Below are positions 7,770-16,028 of a DNA stretch of 43,064 bases, in pieces. Source of the stretch: Bacteriovoracaceae bacterium (GTDB lineage: Bacteria; Bdellovibrionota; Bacteriovoracia; Bacteriovoracales; Bacteriovoracaceae); NCBI GenBank assembly GCA_947461145.1, contig CANHJD010000003.1:1-43064 (forward strand), in the 5' to 3' direction. Below the pieces are notes generated by a model that was not told where the DNA came from, searched no databases, and saw nothing but the letters and a program-made list of their open reading frames with translations. The position numbers were made by a program, and so were the translations under genes. Positions within the stretch are counted from its first letter, which is position 1; every line of letters starts with the position of its first letter.

Positions 7770-8867
7770 ATGAAAATTCAGCACCCTGTCTATTATGGCG
7801 ACTACTTGCAACTCCCTAAAATCCTTGACGCTCAGGCTCCTGAAAGTGCCAAATATGGCAAGCCGGCCCATGATGAAACACTTTTTATCATCATCCATCA
7901 AACATATGAACTTTGGTTTAAGCAAATCCTGCATGAGCTTGGATCAGTCCGCGAAATAATGCTTAAGCCATTTGTTCCCTCAACTGATCTTTCGGTTATT
8001 CACTCAAGATTAGAGCGAATAATTACAATTCAAAAAATCCTCGTCGAACAAATACAAATAATGGAGACGATGACCTCTGTTGATTTCATGGAGTTCAGAG
8101 ATTATTTGGTTCCTGCCTCTGGTTTTCAAAGTCTTCAATTTCGCCTAGTGGAAGCCACTCTCGGAATTAAACCTCAGCACAGAATGGAGATTGAAAAACA
8201 ATTTTTCAATTCTCGCCTGAACCCTGAGGATCGTGCACGCTTGGAGGAGGCAGAAAAGAAAGAAAGCATCCTTGAACTTTTGGAAGCCTGGCTAAGTCGT
8301 ATGCCTTTTTTTGACTTTGAAGGTTTTGACTTCTGGGGAGAATACTCTCTGGCCGTTGATAAAATGCTTGATCATGATCAGGAAATTATTTCTGCCAATC
8401 CAGGGCTGAGTGAAAAGTTACGTCAGATGGAACTAAAAAATCTTGAATTAACACGCGATTCCTTTTCTGTACTTCTAGATGGACACAAATACCAAGAGCT
8501 AGTGGCAGCAGGCAAGGCCAAGCTCTCTCAAAAAGCAATTCTCTCTGCTATCTTTATTCATCTTTACCGAGATTACCCTGCTCTTCAAATGCCATTTCAA
8601 ATTTTAAATTCATTAGTAGAAATAGACGAAAAATTTACAACTTGGCGCTACCGGCATGCGATCATGGTCCAACGAATACTTGGTACTAAGATTGGGACAG
8701 GTGGATCATCTGGACATGAATATTTAAAATCAACAACTGAACGTAACAGGGCCTTCTTGGATTTATTTAACCTAGCGACTTTTTTAATTCCAAGAACGAT
8801 GACGCCAAAATTACCAGATTACGTGAAAGACCAATTGGATATAGTATATGACTCTTTCCAATCCTAA
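7770..8867 (+). CDS. kynA: Tryptophan 2,3-dioxygenase, long (animal-like) form
   Basis: 365 residues. A haem enzyme that oxidises L-tryptophan to N-formylkynurenine, the first step of the kynurenine pathway. Family blocks are YGDYLQL at 9-15, HDETLFIIIHQTYELWFK with His43 in the active site, and WRYRHAIMVQRILG with His296 as probable haem ligand, followed by KIGTGGSSGHEYLKST. The middle of the protein (about 160-270, including LLEAWLSRMP and FDFWGEY) carries the insertion found in animal TDO and absent from the compact roughly 300-residue Xanthomonas type. AAGG precedes the ATG by five bases. The next gene overlaps its end by 20 bases. Confidence 0.94.
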   Translation: MKIQHPVYYGDYLQLPKILDAQAPESAKYGKPAHDETLFIIIHQTYELWFKQILHELGSVREIMLKPFVPSTDLSVIHSRLERIITIQKILVEQIQIMETMTSVDFMEFRDYLVPASGFQSLQFRLVEATLGIKPQHRMEIEKQFFNSRLNPEDRARLEEAEKKESILELLEAWLSRMPFFDFEGFDFWGEYSLAVDKMLDHDQEIISANPGLSEKLRQMELKNLELTRDSFSVLLDGHKYQELVAAGKAKLSQKAILSAIFIHLYRDYPALQMPFQILNSLVEIDEKFTTWRYRHAIMVQRILGTKIGTGGSSGHEYLKSTTERNRAFLDLFNLATFLIPRTMTPKLPDYVKDQLDIVYDSFQS

Positions 8868-10029
8868 GCAGTTCTATTCTCGTTTCTTAGAAGGACACAA
8901 AGGTCTGCTGCACTTTGCGGCCCATTCACATCATTTCTGGCCAGATGTAACGAGAGACGCCCAGCTTGCCTATTGGGATGATTGCGCCAAATTTAGTGAT
9001 GAAAAGTGGAATAAAATTTTCAGTGAAGTGATTCCCAAAACTCAAAAGCATATTGCAACACTCTTAAATCTTAAACACCCTGAACAGATTGTCCTGGCCC
9101 CAAATAGCCACGAACTCTCCTCTCGTCTTCTTTCACTCTTTGTCGGTAGAAGCGAGCTTAAGATTCTCACCACCACGAGCGAATTTCACTCATGGAGGCG
9201 CCAATTTTTAAGACTGATGGAAATTCCGGGAGTTCAAATAACTCAAGTGGATGTTTCATCATCTACTCAAATACTAGAAGATGAGCTTAAAAAGAATTAC
9301 GATCTTGTTTTTATGAGTCAGGTCTTTTTTGACTCTGGCAAGGCCCTCACTGATGAGGTGATTAAAGCACTTGTGAAGACGACACCCGCTCAAACACTTT
9401 TTGTTCTTGATGGATACCATGGCTTTGCCGCACTCCCTTGTGATCTTTCATCTCTTGAAGGACGGATTTTCTATCTTGGTGGTGGATATAAGTATGGTCA
9501 AGGTGGCGAGGGTATTGGCTTCATGGTCGTTCCCAAAGGAAATTGGCGCCCGGCCTACACTGGATGGTTTGCAGAATACGGAGAATTAACAAAAGAGCCA
9601 GGAACTCAAGTTGGCTATTCACAAAATGCGATGGCCTTTATGGGGGCCACTCAAGATCCATCTGGATTTTATCGCTTCAACGCCGCCTGGGATCTTTTTT
9701 CTTCTCTCGGAATTTCGCTATCAGAGATACATAAATACGTTGTTGATCTTCAAAAAGTCTTTATTCAAAACCTTGCTCCTGACTTTGTAAAATCTTGGAG
9801 GCTTGCCCCCCTATTTGAATCTGAGCTCACTTGGCATGGACACTTTCTAACCTTCGAAGCTCAGTCAATAAATGAGGCCCAAGACTTTCAGGAAATTCTT
9901 AAGGAAAACAAAATCTTAATCGATCGACGTGGGCCTCGCCTACGTTTTGGCTTTGGTCTTTATCAAGATAAAGAGGATGTTTTGCTCCTCTGCTCCCACC
10001 TGAACAATCTGGAAACTGCCAATAAATAA
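8848..10029 (+). CDS. Kynureninase-like PLP enzyme (class V aminotransferase fold)
   Basis: 393 residues. The fold-type I PLP signature is clear: LDGYHG with Asp188 for the pyridine nitrogen and GGGYKYGQGGEG with Lys215 as the Schiff-base lysine. The C-terminal TGWFAEYG block resembles the GW..H region of kynureninases. It overlaps kynA by 20 bases and must be translationally linked to it. The context therefore favours cleavage of kynurenine to anthranilate and alanine. No N-formylkynurenine formamidase gene is present nearby, so that step must come from elsewhere or be spontaneous. Similarity to textbook kynureninase is partial, so another class V lyase is possible. Confidence 0.72.
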   Translation: MTLSNPKQFYSRFLEGHKGLLHFAAHSHHFWPDVTRDAQLAYWDDCAKFSDEKWNKIFSEVIPKTQKHIATLLNLKHPEQIVLAPNSHELSSRLLSLFVGRSELKILTTTSEFHSWRRQFLRLMEIPGVQITQVDVSSSTQILEDELKKNYDLVFMSQVFFDSGKALTDEVIKALVKTTPAQTLFVLDGYHGFAALPCDLSSLEGRIFYLGGGYKYGQGGEGIGFMVVPKGNWRPAYTGWFAEYGELTKEPGTQVGYSQNAMAFMGATQDPSGFYRFNAAWDLFSSLGISLSEIHKYVVDLQKVFIQNLAPDFVKSWRLAPLFESELTWHGHFLTFEAQSINEAQDFQEILKENKILIDRRGPRLRFGFGLYQDKEDVLLLCSHLNNLETANK

Positions 10030-10059
10030 ATGCACTAGAAAACTGCTAAAGTTTTGATT

Positions 10060-10089
10060 TTGTATGCCGATAGGGTCCTCAAGTACAAT
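10060..10089 (+). promoter_or_regulatory. Possible promoter for the 56-residue gene
   Basis: TTGTAT at 10060-10065 and TACAAT at 10084-10089 with an 18-base spacer lie 31 bases before the ATG of the short gene at 10121. A consensus match by eye only; the short gene could instead be read through from kynU. Confidence 0.3.
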
Positions 10090-10120
10090 AAGTTTGATTG
10101 AAATACTTAGGATTTAATTT

Positions 10121-10291
10121 ATGGGCGTAAAACTTAGTTCTATTGTGATGCTTTTGATGATTTTCTTTATTGCCAAAATCTCTATTGAATCAGCAACGGC
10201 TTCTAAGCGTCCCGAAGGTCATATTGTTTCGAATGAACGCTCACCTGCATCGATTGATAAAAGCTATTTTGATCATCTGAATAAGCATTAA
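10121..10291 (+). CDS. Small exported or membrane peptide, 56 residues
   Basis: A short open frame with a good ribosome-binding site (AGGA at 10109-10112, eight bases before the ATG). It encodes a 56-residue product: a basic start, a hydrophobic run (SSIVMLLMIFFIAKI), then a hydrophilic tail ending in YFDHLNKH. This is a classic signal-peptide or single-span layout, with a possible signal cleavage near ESATA. It fills an otherwise empty gap between kynU and murD. No family recognised. The start site, signal sequence and position support a real gene, but its short length keeps the call moderate. Confidence 0.55.
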   Translation: MGVKLSSIVMLLMIFFIAKISIESATASKRPEGHIVSNERSPASIDKSYFDHLNKH

Positions 10292-10295
10292 TTTT

Positions 10296-11618
10296 TTACA
10301 CGAGCTCTTCTCTCGCCCACTGCTTAAATTTTTCTCCTCTATCTACGTAATTTTTAAACTGATCAAATGATGGAAACGCTGGTGAAAAAACCAGATTCCC
10401 TTTAAGTCCCTCACTCTTCACAATTTTAAAAACAGTCTTTAAATCTTGAGCTTCTGTGACATTAAAATCTGCCCCAAGCTCACTGGCCAAGCGTTTGGTG
10501 ACATCCCCAATGGTAAAGATACGCGCAATCCTGTCCTTTAAAGCAATGAGGTCTGGAAGCACCTTATCTGCCTCATTACGAAGCTTTCCCCCCAGGATTA
10601 AATACAAAGGTTCCTTTGAATCGTTGAAGGCCTTAATCGCCGTCGTGGTGGCCAAAGTATTTGTACTTTTAGCGTCATTATAAACATGAAGCCCGTTGTA
10701 TTGGAGAACATATTCCAAACGATGAGCAACTCCTGGAAACTCATTAATAAATTCCTGAAATAGCTGATCCAGACCAGGGATCTTAAGCAATTCAAGAACT
10801 TTATAAGTGGCATAAAAATTAGCTTCATTATGCTCTCCCACAACCTTTGCCTGAGCAAAATGAAACTTCTCTTTAAAAGATTTAGGAAGATCCCCTTTTT
10901 GAAAATAATCCCTATGTGCTGGGTGATTTTTAATGTCATCAAGATAAGGATTTTCAAGTCCAAGAATAAGATGATCATCCTTCGTCATATTCTTGAGTAG
11001 TCTAAATTTGGCTTTAGCATAATCATGAACATCATCATAACGTTCTGAGTGATTTGGAAAAACATTAAGGATAAGACCAATTTCAGGATGGAACTCGTGA
11101 ATTGTTTCAAGTTGAAAACTTGAAACTTCAATAACCGCATAATCCACTTTTTCACCTGAGAGGGCCAGATCACAATATGGAATACCAATATTCCCCCCAC
11201 AGAAAACTTTCTTTCCTGCTTTTTTTAAAGCTTCGGCTATCATTGTTGTTGTTGTCGTTTTCCCATTGGTTCCAGTAATCGCAATGACTGGAATATCTTT
11301 TGTCTGTTGGTAAGCATATTCAATCTCTGAAAGGATTTTGACTCCCCTCTCTACTGCATTTTTAAGGGCCGGATGCGTAGTGGGAATACCCGGTGAAATA
11401 ACAATTTCATCCATCTTATGGAAATGCTGAGCAAAATCATCCTCAGAATAGCAAGAGCAAGACTCTAATATATTTTCAAGTTTTTCAGCAAAGTACCAAG
11501 AGTCTACTGGCCCCTTATTAACGGCATAAAGATCCTGGTTCAATTTTTTTGCCAATTCCACAGCGGCTTTACCAGATTTACCCATTCCAAAAATAGCGAC
11601 TTTATTTATCTTATTCAT
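10296..11618 (-). CDS. murD: UDP-N-acetylmuramoylalanine-D-glutamate ligase
   Basis: 440 residues, the normal length. A cytoplasmic Mur ligase that adds D-glutamate to UDP-MurNAc-L-Ala in peptidoglycan precursor synthesis. Visible features are an N-terminal Rossmann-like UDP-binding start (VAIFGMGKSGKAA), ISPGIP at about 74-79, the ATP loop GTNGKTTTT at 116-124, VIEVSSFQL, LNVFPNHSERY and the C-terminal domain blocks FPGVAHRLE, YNDAKSTN and LILGGK. In many bacteria murD sits in the dcw cell-division cluster; here it is alone. Its start is only five bases from that of the divergent methyltransferase gene. Confidence 0.95.
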   Translation of the reverse strand: MNKINKVAIFGMGKSGKAAVELAKKLNQDLYAVNKGPVDSWYFAEKLENILESCSCYSEDDFAQHFHKMDEIVISPGIPTTHPALKNAVERGVKILSEIEYAYQQTKDIPVIAITGTNGKTTTTTMIAEALKKAGKKVFCGGNIGIPYCDLALSGEKVDYAVIEVSSFQLETIHEFHPEIGLILNVFPNHSERYDDVHDYAKAKFRLLKNMTKDDHLILGLENPYLDDIKNHPAHRDYFQKGDLPKSFKEKFHFAQAKVVGEHNEANFYATYKVLELLKIPGLDQLFQEFINEFPGVAHRLEYVLQYNGLHVYNDAKSTNTLATTTAIKAFNDSKEPLYLILGGKLRNEADKVLPDLIALKDRIARIFTIGDVTKRLASELGADFNVTEAQDLKTVFKIVKSEGLKGNLVFSPAFPSFDQFKNYVDRGEKFKQWAREELV

Positions 11619-11623
11619 AAGCT

Positions 11624-12889
11624 ATGCTATACCCCTATAAGATGAACTTTAAGAAACGACTCAAAGACATTGCTGATTTCCTTCAACCATATCAAAGAAT
11701 GTGGCAAAACGAAATCATGCTTATGTATCCAAATCCTATCCAAGATTATCCCTCAGACTGGATTGAGGAGATTATCTTAGTCAAGGATAAGGATCTTCTC
11801 ATCAGGCTTGAGAAAAAAGAATTCCAAGGAATTATTCAAAACCCAGAACTACTGGATTTCTATGTGCGGATTGAGGAACTCTCTACACTGCAAAAAATCC
11901 CTGAGCTTCCTCCAATGCCAGAAACTCCCTTTAGCTTTCTTTATGTTATTCCAAAAAAGCAGCATGAGATCAGGAAATTGGCCCCATTTATTAACCAAAT
12001 CTACAGACACAAAAGCGCTGAGGCTGTTGTTGATATTGGTGGTGGTATTGGGCTGCTGGCCCAGGCCATGGTCAATCACTATGATCTCAAAGTCATAAGC
12101 CTTGATATGGATGGTGAACTTCAGGAGACTGGTAAAAGAAGACATGAGAAAAATGCAAAAAATCCTGATAACAAAGTTCAATATCATAAAATAAAAGTTC
12201 ATTCGGATGAGGAAGCTTTTAAAAATATTCTTAAACCTAAGATGGTTACTATTGGCCTTCACACTTGTGGACCACTTGCCAACGATCAGATAACTGCGAC
12301 AGCATCACTTGGAGTGAATACTCTCATTAATTTTGGTTGCTGTTATCATAAATTATCTAAACGAGAATCCACTCAAAATCTTTCTTCCTTTGCAAAATCT
12401 CTTCCTTTTCCGGTTGATCAATCCCCTTTTTGCCTCACTCTTGCTTCAAGAGCTCATAAAAAAATGGATGAAAAGGATTTTGATTTTAAAATAAAGGTGA
12501 AACTTTATCGTTACATGATGCACTTTCTTTTAACCGACGAATACGACCTGCCAAATTGTACAAGTTTAGGAAATACTGCTCACAAAGTTTATGATGAATC
12601 TTTTGGCGTTTATGCTTTGGAGCAGTTTGAGCGAATAAAGGTGATTCCTCGGCACTCAAAAGAGGAGCTCGATGCTTATTTTGTAAACGTTGAGCGGCAG
12701 GAATTAATTCAAAAGATGCTGGCAGCAGGGCTCATTAGGAATGCAATGGGCAGACTGCTGGAGCTCTATCTTCTTCTTGATCGGGCCATCTTTCTTGAAG
12801 AGCAAGGATACAAAGTGGAGCTCATGGAATTTTTTGACGAATCCATTTCTCCAAGAAATATTGGGCTCGTTGCCGAAAGAGAAAATTAA
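11624..12889 (+). CDS. METTL25/RRNAD1-like SAM-dependent methyltransferase (Methyltransf_32 type)
   Basis: 421 residues. The central third has the hallmark order of the METTL25/RRNAD1 family, best known from eukaryotes: KKQHEIRKLAPFI at 111-123, the SAM loop VVDIGGGIGLLAQAM at 135-149, GLHTCGPLA at 211-219 and NFGCCYHKLS at 236-245. The acidic residue closing the second strand is Asp161 or Asp163. The substrate is unknown here. An ATG at 11624 and another at 11642 (start MNFKKRL) are both possible; neither has a strong ribosome-binding site. The promoter must lie inside murD because the divergent start is five bases away. The 3' end overlaps speD by four bases. Confidence 0.75.
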   Translation: MLYPYKMNFKKRLKDIADFLQPYQRMWQNEIMLMYPNPIQDYPSDWIEEIILVKDKDLLIRLEKKEFQGIIQNPELLDFYVRIEELSTLQKIPELPPMPETPFSFLYVIPKKQHEIRKLAPFINQIYRHKSAEAVVDIGGGIGLLAQAMVNHYDLKVISLDMDGELQETGKRRHEKNAKNPDNKVQYHKIKVHSDEEAFKNILKPKMVTIGLHTCGPLANDQITATASLGVNTLINFGCCYHKLSKRESTQNLSSFAKSLPFPVDQSPFCLTLASRAHKKMDEKDFDFKIKVKLYRYMMHFLLTDEYDLPNCTSLGNTAHKVYDESFGVYALEQFERIKVIPRHSKEELDAYFVNVERQELIQKMLAAGLIRNAMGRLLELYLLLDRAIFLEEQGYKVELMEFFDESISPRNIGLVAEREN

Positions 12890-13662
12890 TTCAAGTGAAA
12901 AACTTCTCTCATTTCCTGTTTTAAAAGCTGCATCTTATGATCGATTTCAGGGTGATTTTTATCACTTGGATCCAACAAATAGTTTTCAGGCCCCATCGAT
13001 TTAATCATGAGCTTTGTCTGCCAAATATTATCATGGGCCATGTTAATATCCTGACGATACTGATATTTCTCAAGAGTTTCTTGAGAAATATAATCTTGGA
13101 TTGAGTTAAAATAATGATCGTTGTAAATCTTTTTACCATTTTCAAGGCGTGTATAACCTCGAACAACGTAATCGATGTAAACAACGTCGCATTCAAAAAC
13201 TTCAAACATGTAGTTTAGTGCTTTTAATGGAATAATTTCTCCACAAGTCGCCACGTCTAAATCCAATCGAAATGTACAAATCCCTTCAGGGTCTGAAGCA
13301 TCAGGATAGGTGTGAGTAGTAATATGAGATTTATCTAAGTGCATTTTTACTGCGGCTTGGCCTTGAGCACCTACTTCCCAATTCCCCCCACCTTTAATGT
13401 CAGACATGAGAGTCATAGTAGATGCGCCTACAGGTTCATAATCTTGAACCGTCTCTGAAAGGATATTCGCCTCAATAATCTCACAAACTTTACGAGCAAT
13501 TTTTGAAATATTCTCAGCACAGTACTTTGTATGAATATAGCTAATATAATCCTGTTTTTGCTTCTCATTCATAGCGATACAAAAATCATAAAAGTTAAAC
13601 GACAAAATTTTAGTCAGATTATTAAAACCAGAAAGTTTAATCGTTTCCTGCATGTTCTTCAT
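12886..13662 (-). CDS. speD: S-adenosylmethionine decarboxylase proenzyme, E. coli type
   Basis: 258 residues, collinear with E. coli SpeD. The enzyme makes decarboxylated SAM, the aminopropyl donor for spermidine. It self-cleaves between Lys and Ser to form a pyruvoyl cofactor; the block HLDKSHITTHTYP places this at Lys111-Ser112, the same positions as in E. coli. Other conserved blocks are GFNNLTK, DYEPVGAS, CTFRLDLDVATCG, PLKALNYM and IDYVVRGYTR. GAGG lies eight bases before the ATG. No spermidine synthase gene is adjacent. It has its own promoter just after the mdh terminator. Confidence 0.95.
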   Translation of the reverse strand: MKNMQETIKLSGFNNLTKILSFNFYDFCIAMNEKQKQDYISYIHTKYCAENISKIARKVCEIIEANILSETVQDYEPVGASTMTLMSDIKGGGNWEVGAQGQAAVKMHLDKSHITTHTYPDASDPEGICTFRLDLDVATCGEIIPLKALNYMFEVFECDVVYIDYVVRGYTRLENGKKIYNDHYFNSIQDYISQETLEKYQYRQDINMAHDNIWQTKLMIKSMGPENYLLDPSDKNHPEIDHKMQLLKQEMREVFHLN

Positions 13663-13706
13663 AGCAAAAACCTCATCTCTAAAGAGTGAAAAAAATTTGA
13701 AGCTTG

Positions 13707-13735
13707 TTTATAAGGAAAGGGAATTATTCTGACAA
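13707..13735 (-). promoter_or_regulatory. Sigma-70-like promoter of speD
   Basis: On the minus strand TTGTCA (13735-13730) and TATAAA (13712-13707) are separated by exactly 17 bases, with the speD ATG 44 bases downstream. It starts inside the T-run of the mdh terminator, so speD is an independent transcription unit. Confidence 0.6.
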
Positions 13736-13770
13736 TAAAAAAAGGGCCCAAAGCGTCGAACTTTGGGCCC
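13733..13770 (-). terminator. Intrinsic terminator of mdh
   Basis: A 10-bp perfect stem (GGGCCCAAAG at 13744-13753 with CTTTGGGCCC at 13761-13770, loop of seven) is followed on the minus strand by a run of seven T. It lies 15 bases after the mdh stop codon. Confidence 0.85.
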
Positions 13771-13785
13771 TAGAAGGTCTTGAAA

Positions 13786-14775
13786 TTAGATTAAACCGAG
13801 AGATTTGACAGCATCTCTTTCCCCACGAAGTTCTTCGAGTGTTAATTTGAACTTTTCCGCACCAAAATCGTTGTGCTTAATTCCTTCAACAACTTTCACT
13901 TTTCCACCCTCTACGCGGCATGGATAAGAAAAAATAAGTCCCTTATCAACTCCGTATTCGCCATTAGAGGCTAAACACATTGAGAAAGTCTCATTTGCGG
14001 CAGTTTCAGTAGCGAGGTTGCGAATACCATCAATTGCCGCGTTTGCCGCTGAGGCAGCTGAAGAAAGACCTCGAGCCTTAATAATAGCAGCCCCACGTTG
14101 TTGAACGGTCTTAATGAAATCACCTTTCAACCATTCATGGTCAGTAATAACATCAGTCACTGCTTTGCCATTAATTGTAGCGTTAAAGAAATCAGGGTAT
14201 TGAGTTGCAGAATGGTTACCCCAAATTGTTAGATTTTTTACTGCCGTCACGTCTGTCCCTGCCTTAATGGCAAGCTGAGCCTTAGCACGATTTTCATCCA
14301 AAGCAGTCATGGCGAAGAAGCGATCAGCAGGAATCCCTTTTGCATTATTCATAGCAATCAGAGCATTTGTATTACATGGATTACCAACAACAAAAATTTT
14401 CACATCAGAAGCGGCACTTTTCTCAACAGCTTTTGCCTGAGCAGTAAAAATACCACCATTGATTTTAAGAAGGTCAGAGCGCTCCATGCCTTCCTTACGA
14501 GGAACTGAGCCTACGCAAACAACCCAATTAGCATCTTTGAAAGCAGTATTTAGATCTGAAGTTAGAACAATATTCTTTAAAAGTGGGAAAGCACAATCTT
14601 CAAGCTCCATTGCCACACCTTTAAGTGCTGGAAGGGCTGCCTCAAGCTCAAGAAGCTGAAGCTCTATTTCAGTTTCCATTCCTAGCATTTGCCCAGAAGC
14701 GATTCTAAAAAGTAGTGCATATCCAATTTGTCCAGCTGCGCCTGTAACTGCAACTTTTACTCTTCTCTTGGCCAC
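13786..14775 (-). CDS. mdh: Malate dehydrogenase, NAD-dependent (MdhB-like, cytosolic type)
   Basis: 329 residues from a GTG at 14775, chosen because GGAGG stands five bases upstream; a longer frame starting at 14787 would place that site inside the gene. It interconverts malate and oxaloacetate in the TCA cycle. Visible features are the dinucleotide loop TGAAGQIG at 11-18, an acidic residue after strand 2 (LLELE) consistent with NAD, the active-site loop [13 protein letters not shown] (91-103), GNPCN at 131-135, and the catalytic His188 in [12 protein letters not shown]. The longer sequence and motif style match the Thermus-type or cytosolic MDH group rather than the LDH-like type. A strong terminator follows. 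Confidence 0.95.
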   Translation of the reverse strand: MAKRRVKVAVTGAAGQIGYALLFRIASGQMLGMETEIELQLLELEAALPALKGVAMELEDCAFPLLKNIVLTSDLNTAFKDANWVVCVGSVPRKEGMERSDLLKINGGIFTAQAKAVEKSAASDVKIFVVGNPCNTNALIAMNNAKGIPADRFFAMTALDENRAKAQLAIKAGTDVTAVKNLTIWGNHSATQYPDFFNATINGKAVTDVITDHEWLKGDFIKTVQQRGAAIIKARGLSSAASAANAAIDGIRNLATETAANETFSMCLASNGEYGVDKGLIFSYPCRVEGGKVKVVEGIKHNDFGAEKFKLTLEELRGERDAVKSLGLI

Positions 14776-14857
14776 AAAAACCTCCACATAAGTGAGTTAA
14801 ATTATGATCATATTATAGAGGAAACCTGGGTGATTCTCACCTTTTATTCACATTGCC

Positions 14858-14887
14858 TAGACAAATTATTTCTGTGAAGCATAGTAT
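14858..14887 (+). promoter_or_regulatory. Possible promoter of the RG-rich protein gene
   Basis: TAGACA at 14858-14863 and TAGTAT at 14882-14887 with an 18-base spacer lie 35 bases before the ATG. Both elements deviate from consensus, so this is tentative. Confidence 0.3.
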
Positions 14888-14921
14888 TAAGACTAAAAAA
14901 GTTAATCAATGAGGTAAGGCC

Positions 14922-15515
14922 ATGCAAGGGTCACAAAATAGTTCAAATCAAGGCGGTCAAGGTGGTGGGGGCAATCGTCGTCGTCGCTACCGTGGAAATC
15001 GTGGCGGTCAAGGCGGTCAAGGCCAGCAGCCAAGAAGTGGCCAAGAAAATCGCAATGTACAACATCAATCAAGCAATAGATATCGTCGAGGTAGCGGACG
15101 TGTTTTAACGACGAATCAAGTCCTCATCAAATATGATAATCTTCTTGAGCAGCATTTAATCACCCGCAGAAAATACTATGAATACTTTAATCGTGTAGAT
15201 GAGCGTCAACTCTATCGACTAGAGAAGAATTTTTTCGACAGCATCGAGCATTTGCGCAGATTTGAGGCTGGACTTGAGCCTTGGCAGCGAGAAGCTCTTG
15301 AAAAGCGCAAAACAGAGCGCTATCGCCTCGATTTAACCTATTCCCATAATCGCGGATTGGATCCAAACGAAGCTGCAAATATTGAAATTGCTGCAGATGA
15401 GATTGAAGATCCTCACTTTACTGAATCCCAGAAGGAAGCCTTTGAGCAGTATAAGGAAGATGATGAAGAATCCGAAGGGTCAATTGAAGATTACCTAAAA
15501 TTAAAAGGCCTCTAA
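14922..15515 (+). CDS. Protein with an RG/RGG-rich disordered N-terminus, unknown function
   Basis: 197 residues. Residues 1-60 are low complexity, rich in Gly, Gln, Asn and Arg, with RG/RGG-type repeats (GGGGNRRRRYRGNRGGQ). Such tails bind RNA or drive condensation in other proteins. Residues 61-150 are charged and helical, with many Tyr and Arg (TRRKYYEYFNRVDERQLYRL), and the C-terminus is strongly acidic (EDDEESEGSIEDYL). The protein is thus basic at one end and acidic at the other. GAGG precedes the ATG by seven bases. An intrinsic terminator overlaps its stop codon. I recognise no family; RNA binding is inference from composition only. Confidence 0.7.
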   Translation: MQGSQNSSNQGGQGGGGNRRRRYRGNRGGQGGQGQQPRSGQENRNVQHQSSNRYRRGSGRVLTTNQVLIKYDNLLEQHLITRRKYYEYFNRVDERQLYRLEKNFFDSIEHLRRFEAGLEPWQREALEKRKTERYRLDLTYSHNRGLDPNEAANIEIAADEIEDPHFTESQKEAFEQYKEDDEESEGSIEDYLKLKGL

Positions 15516-15530
15516 AAAGAGGCCTTTTTT
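15503..15530. terminator. Bidirectional intrinsic terminator
   Basis: An 11-bp stem (AAAAGGCCTCT at 15503-15513, AGAGGCCTTTT at 15518-15528) with an AAAA loop ends in a run of T at 15525-15530 on the plus strand and in T-rich sequence on the minus strand. It overlaps the stop codon of the RG-rich gene and also serves the convergent regulator gene ending at 15554. Confidence 0.88.
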
Positions 15531-15553
15531 ATTTTCAATGCTGAATAAGATAA

Positions 15554-15898
15554 TTAGATGCCGTCGGTCCCAGTGGCAGAGTACTGAGGCATTATTGAGG
15601 CAGTCGCCTGAGCTTCTTTTTCTTTCTTAGAAGGCTTAATGTTGTAGAGATAGTTATTAAGTGTTTCTTCCTGATCTTTTAGAATAGCAGCTTTAAGCTC
15701 CTCAGAAGGGATATCTAAAACCTCAGAGACTTTACGTAACATCTTAAGAGGAATATTACAGAGCGCGCGTTCCACGTTTGAAATAAACTGCCCATTCTTG
15801 TAGCCTAGCAAATGAGAAAGTTCAGATTGTGAATAACCTTTTGGGTGATTCATTCTTTTTGTGCGAATAAGTTGAGCAATGTTCTTAAAGCAACGCAT
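15554..15898 (-). CDS. Small XRE-family helix-turn-helix regulator
   Basis: 114 residues from the ATG at 15898, which has GGAG five bases upstream; the longer open frame to 15964 has no such site. The N-terminal half is a Cro/CI-type DNA-binding fold: helix 2 and 3 correspond to YSQSELSHLLGYKNGQFISN, followed by VERALCNIPLKMLRKVSEVL. The C-terminal half is a charged linker with a Lys-rich stretch (SKKEKEAQ) and an unstructured tail. No ligand or sensor domain is visible. It is divergent from the exonuclease III gene and convergent with the RG-rich gene, so either may be a target, though self-regulation is the safest guess. Confidence 0.82.
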   Translation of the reverse strand: MRCFKNIAQLIRTKRMNHPKGYSQSELSHLLGYKNGQFISNVERALCNIPLKMLRKVSEVLDIPSEELKAAILKDQEETLNNYLYNIKPSKKEKEAQATASIMPQYSATGTDGI

Positions 15899-15948
15899 GT
15901 GTTCTCCATAGAATGTGACGAGATTGAAAATAATATTCATTTTTTTCA

Positions 15949-15966
15949 GAATGTCATTCAACATTC
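15949..15966. promoter_or_regulatory. Possible operator: GAATG-CATTC inverted repeat
   Basis: GAATG-T-CATTC (15949-15959) is followed by another CATTC at 15962-15966, in the divergent gap between the XRE regulator and exonuclease III genes. Another GAATG lies at 15911. Small XRE repressors often bind such short repeats near their own promoter; binding here is inferred. Confidence 0.25.
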
Positions 15967-16028
15967 AAAAAAAAATGATTATTCATCTTATCGGTATTTA
16001 AAAATCTTTCTAGCTAGGAAAATTTGAT

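Noticed and set aside
10039-10055. AAAACT/AGTTTT hairpin after kynU
   Set aside because: Six AT-rich pairs and no clean T-run; not convincing as a terminator.
11849-12262. 137-codon open frame antisense to the methyltransferase gene
   Set aside because: It lies wholly opposite conserved SAM-binding codons and has a Phe/Ile-rich shadow composition without a domain.
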